A stretch of 7,278 bases of DNA from Prevotella sp. (GTDB lineage Bacteria; Bacteroidota; Bacteroidia; Bacteroidales; Bacteroidaceae). The stretch covers positions 1 to 7,278 of the forward strand of contig JAIJUV010000123.1 of NCBI GenBank assembly GCA_022732315.1. The letters run 5' to 3'. The stretch's first letter is position 1. Every line of letters starts with the position of its first letter. The translations under genes were made by a program, and so were the position numbers. Shown in pieces: positions 4,949 to 7,278 of this stretch. The notes below the pieces were generated by a model, which saw only the letters and a program-made list of their open reading frames with translations, did no database searches and had not been told where the DNA came from.

Positions 4949-6076
4949 TCAGTTTTTTGCCTTTAAGAGCTTGTAGTATTCGGCTGCGCCGAGAAGGAGG
5001 CAACCTGTGCCGTAGTCCTCGAAGTCAGGAACTGAGGTGAAGGTGACAGGCTGACCGGCTGCTGGATCCTTTCCTGTGCCCTGGTTGTAGCCGATGAAGC
5101 CATCCTCATGAACCGATGCGGCAAGTGCCTTCCATGCTTTATCCATCGCTTTCTGATAGGTGGCTCTAGGAAGAATGCCCTGCTGAACACCCCATGCCAT
5201 ACCATAGAGGAAGAGACCAGTACCCGTCATTTCAGGACCGCCATAGTTGGCTGGACAAACGAGGCTTACGTTCCAATAACCATCCTCGCGCTGGCATTTC
5301 AGGATAGCCTTGCTCATAGAGATGAAGTCTTTCTTCAGATACTGATAGTACTTATCTTTCTTTGGCAAAGTCTCCATTACGCGGACCAGGGCTGCATATA
5401 CCCAACCGTTGCCACGGCTCCAGTAGCAGTTGCTGCCATCCTTCTCCTTGTAAGGTGGCACGTAGTCCTTGTCTCTCCACCAGAGACCTTCTTTCTTGTT
5501 AAAGAGACCGTTAGCCAAGGTGTCACGGCTCCATTTGTAGGAATTCATCGCATAATCCAGATACTTGCGCTCACCGGTAATCTTGGCATACTTGGCGTAG
5601 ACTGGCATCGCCATCTGGATAGCGTCAATCCAAGTCCAGTAGTTCACACACTTGGTGCTCATCTGGTGGTCCAGGTTCTCTTTCACCTTGCTCAAATCCT
5701 TCTTACCGCCGGTCTGAACGTAGCGGTCTATGTAGGTCTGCTGGCAGCACTGGTTGTCGGCATCGGTATCGTTCACGCTGCCACGGGCTGTCCACTTGTG
5801 GTAATCCGCCCATTTGTCAGTGTAGTCGAGATAGCGCTGCTGAGGGTCAATCTCGTAAAGCGCCATCAATCCCTCGTAGTACACGGCACGGGTCCAGAGG
5901 TTGCTGGTGCGGATTTTCTTTACGAATGTGTCGAGGGTAGGGTCACTGTACTTCGTCATGAAGTAGTTGTTGGTACGATGGGCTACCTCCAGAATTTCAT
6001 TTTGCAATGCGTTCTGGGCAGAAATTGAAGTCAAACCCAGGAGCATGAAGAGCGATGAAAAGATCAGTTTTTTCAT
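4949..6076 (-). CDS. GH105 unsaturated rhamnogalacturonyl hydrolase
   Basis: A 375-aa exported enzyme of glycoside hydrolase family 105 (YteR/YesR type). Residues 1-20 are a signal peptide (MKKLIFSSLFMLLGLTSISA). The (alpha/alpha)6-barrel shows the family signposts: WTRAVYYEGLMALYEI (61-76), the catalytic segment WTWIDAIQMAMPVYAKYA with D151 as likely general acid, WSRGNGW (219-225), CQREDGYW (261-268), PEMTGTGLFLYGMAWG (281-296) and FEDYGTGCLLLGAAEYYKL near the end. It removes the 4,5-unsaturated galacturonyl residue that polysaccharide lyases leave on rhamnogalacturonan or other pectin fragments. The start at 6076 was chosen because the signal peptide begins there; the longer in-frame extension to 6355 overlaps GH106 and has no family resemblance. 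The TGA stop (4951-4949) lies inside the terminal repeat of the adjacent palindromic element, so the last residues (KAKN) may be new. Confidence 0.92.
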   Translation of the reverse strand: MKKLIFSSLFMLLGLTSISAQNALQNEILEVAHRTNNYFMTKYSDPTLDTFVKKIRTSNLWTRAVYYEGLMALYEIDPQQRYLDYTDKWADYHKWTARGSVNDTDADNQCCQQTYIDRYVQTGGKKDLSKVKENLDHQMSTKCVNYWTWIDAIQMAMPVYAKYAKITGERKYLDYAMNSYKWSRDTLANGLFNKKEGLWWRDKDYVPPYKEKDGSNCYWSRGNGWVYAALVRVMETLPKKDKYYQYLKKDFISMSKAILKCQREDGYWNVSLVCPANYGGPEMTGTGLFLYGMAWGVQQGILPRATYQKAMDKAWKALAASVHEDGFIGYNQGTGKDPAAGQPVTFTSVPDFEDYGTGCLLLGAAEYYKLLKAKN

Positions 6077-6105
6077 TTGTCTTGTTATTAATGTTTGTTT
6101 ATTAT

Positions 6106-7278
6106 TTATTTGATTTCCACGAGTTTCACGGTGCTGTTCAGTCCGCTTGGCACAGGAGTCCATTTCTCGTAGGTGGTCTTCTTGTAGTTGATGTCCACCA
6201 CGTTGATTTCCTTCATCTTGCGCCACTTTACACCTTGACGGTCCATTTCTGCTATGCGGTTGGCTGGCAGGTTGGTAACCTCGATGCGGAGGGTATTCTT
6301 GCCCTTTACCAGCTTGTCCTGGCAGTTGAGGATGTAAGGCACAGCCCAGGCGCAACCCACGTACTCGCCGTTGATATAGACACGGGCACTCTCGCGAACA
6401 TCACCCAGGTCGATGGCCCACTGCTTCTTGGCATCATCCTTCGACAGCTTGATGGTGGTTTCGTAAACACCTGTTCCCATCATCACCTTCGCCTTGTCGC
6501 TGAGGCCTTCCCAAGACTTCACGCCCTTCAGGTTGAAGGTTTCGCCCACCTTTGGAGCATCCTCGGTGAACGACAGCTTCCAGGTATTTGCGGTCAGGTC
6601 GATGGTCTTGCTATCCGCAGCAGCGATGGCTTCCTTGCCGCCCACCTTCACCTTAGAACCGAGCTTCCACTCGTTCACTGGCTTATTCGATGTGATGAGG
6701 ATGCGGCTCTCGCCACTCTTCAGGTTCAGCTGGATACCCTTGTCGCCGATGGTAGCCTCGTGATATTCGCCCGTCATAGGGTTATACCAGATGCCATGCT
6801 TCTCGTTCACGGCTAAAGCCACGCCAGAGGCGATGTCCTTGCTGGTGAGGTTGGCGATGAAGTAATGATGACCGATGCTGTTGGCACGTCGAATCATCTT
6901 CAAGCCCAGGTTCTTTCTCATCAGTTCCGGTTTTGCCGCCTGTTCCATTGCCTTGATATTATCGCCCTTGATAATCTTGGCACCTTGTGATTTCAATTCT
7001 GATATGTGCTCAATCACGTCGCTTGGCATGATGTTGTTGCCAGGAATGATGATACCTTTGTATCGGGTTCCGGCAGCTGTTTCAATCATGCCGTTTTTAA
7101 AGGTACACGTGCGAAGGTACTTGTCGCTGATGTAATCGCAGTCGAATCCTGCCTTGTCGATGTCGAGAATCACCTTGATAAACTCAGGTGCTTTCTTCGC
7201 CATGCTGTGGATATCGAATTGCATCAGCCAGTTTTTGGTATCCTTGCGCCACATATCTCTTACTGGCAGATAAACCAG
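6106..7278 (-). CDS. GH106 alpha-L-rhamnosidase, C-terminal part (5' end outside window)
   Basis: An open frame of 390 codons runs in from the right edge and stops at TAA 6108-6106. It begins LVYLPVRDMW, like the YLP..D.W segment of GH106 enzymes. The visible part contains a Rossmann-like section (about residues 28-110, with YKGIIIPGNNIMP), the segment GLKMIRRANSIGHHYFIANLT (about 125-145), and a galactose-binding-like beta-sandwich (about 265-340, with RVYINGEYVGCAWAVPYIL and LRIEVTNLPANRIAEMDRQG). It ends PVPSGL.., matching the family's PLPSGLLGPV end. GH106 proteins are about 1000 aa or more, so most of the protein including the catalytic domain lies outside. The family removes alpha-L-rhamnose from pectic rhamnogalacturonan. 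The next gene starts 29 bp downstream, which indicates one transcript. Confidence 0.85.
   Translation of the reverse strand: MVYLPVRDMWRKDTKNWLMQFDIHSMAKKAPEFIKVILDIDKAGFDCDYISDKYLRTCTFKNGMIETAAGTRYKGIIIPGNNIMPSDVIEHISELKSQGAKIIKGDNIKAMEQAAKPELMRKNLGLKMIRRANSIGHHYFIANLTSKDIASGVALAVNEKHGIWYNPMTGEYHEATIGDKGIQLNLKSGESRILITSNKPVNEWKLGSKVKVGGKEAIAAADSKTIDLTANTWKLSFTEDAPKVGETFNLKGVKSWEGLSDKAKVMMGTGVYETTIKLSKDDAKKQWAIDLGDVRESARVYINGEYVGCAWAVPYILNCQDKLVKGKNTLRIEVTNLPANRIAEMDRQGVKWRKMKEINVVDINYKKTTYEKWTPVPSGLNSTVKLVEIK

Larger units (their letters stand above)
4669..4953. mobile_element. MITE-like palindromic element with 20 bp terminal inverted repeats
   Basis: The ends are inverted repeats: ACTGAAGTTTCACAAGTAAC at 4669-4688, and at 4953-4934 on the other strand the same 20-mer with two changes. 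Inside, the two halves are inverted copies of each other in the order hairpin A, hairpin B, hairpin A, centre, A, B, A. Hairpin A is GTCCCCGAAGGGGGC or its complement (4694-4708, 4782-4796, 4824-4838, 4911-4925). Hairpin B is a 37 bp imperfect palindrome (4722-4758 and 4862-4898). The flanks carry T5 on both sides (4664-4668 and 4954-4958), a possible but low-complexity target duplication. There is no transposase, so it would be non-autonomous. It fills the whole space between GH105 and GH28. A REP-type or structured-RNA repeat is the alternative. Confidence 0.7.

Noticed and set aside
5108..6028. 306-codon plus-strand open frame opposite GH105
   Set aside because: It is fully antisense to a clear GH105 gene and its hydrophobic, Val/Leu-rich translation is typical of reverse-complement shadow frames.
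6077..6355. 93-residue N-terminal extension of GH105
   Set aside because: It overlaps the GH106 coding region in another frame, has no family resemblance, and a clean signal peptide begins at 6076.

Overview
The window looks like Bacteroidales DNA, most likely a gut Prevotella/Segatella. The reasons are Bacteroidetes-type promoter boxes (TTTG ... TAnnTTTG) instead of sigma70 boxes, A-rich leaders in place of strong Shine-Dalgarno sites, and a run of secreted pectin-degrading glycoside hydrolases typical of polysaccharide utilisation loci. The genus is inferred from general resemblance; no database search was possible.

Layout. Positions 1-436 are AT-rich, with a possible leftward gene start at the extreme edge, one good rightward promoter and perhaps the decayed 5' end of another gene. 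Positions 437-1161 read as a decayed group II intron. The 5' ribozyme domains, a stump of the reverse transcriptase frame (in-frame stop, +1 frameshift, then deletion), domain V and domain VI are all recognisable, but the element is about 0.7 kb instead of about 2 kb or more. Directly after the intron come four tandem copies of a 32-33 bp repeat. They lead into a 41-codon ORF that resembles the first residues of a DUF4143-type AAA ATPase and ends in a strong hairpin. This left third is a graveyard of mobile and accessory DNA.

From 1466 to the right edge every gene is on the minus strand. Read in the direction of transcription (right to left) they form two groups. The first is a pectin (probably rhamnogalacturonan-I) operon: the C-terminal part of a GH106 alpha-L-rhamnosidase (cut by the window edge), a GH105 unsaturated rhamnogalacturonyl hydrolase 29 bp downstream, and a GH28 polygalacturonase-family enzyme, closed by a clear intrinsic terminator at 3160-3202. 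Together these would take rhamnose off the backbone, cut galacturonosyl linkages, and remove the unsaturated galacturonyl residue left by lyases. The second group is a housekeeping pair: lolD (lipoprotein-export ABC ATPase) with its own promoter, and a CvfB-type S1-domain RNA-binding protein 31 bp behind it.

The most striking structure is the 285 bp gap between GH105 and GH28 (4669-4953). It is almost entirely one large inverted repeat with 20 bp terminal inverted repeats, four copies of a GC-rich 15-mer hairpin and two copies of a 37 bp hairpin, flanked by T5 on both sides. It looks like a non-autonomous MITE-like palindromic element inserted inside an operon, and one terminal repeat supplies the stop codon of the GH105 gene.
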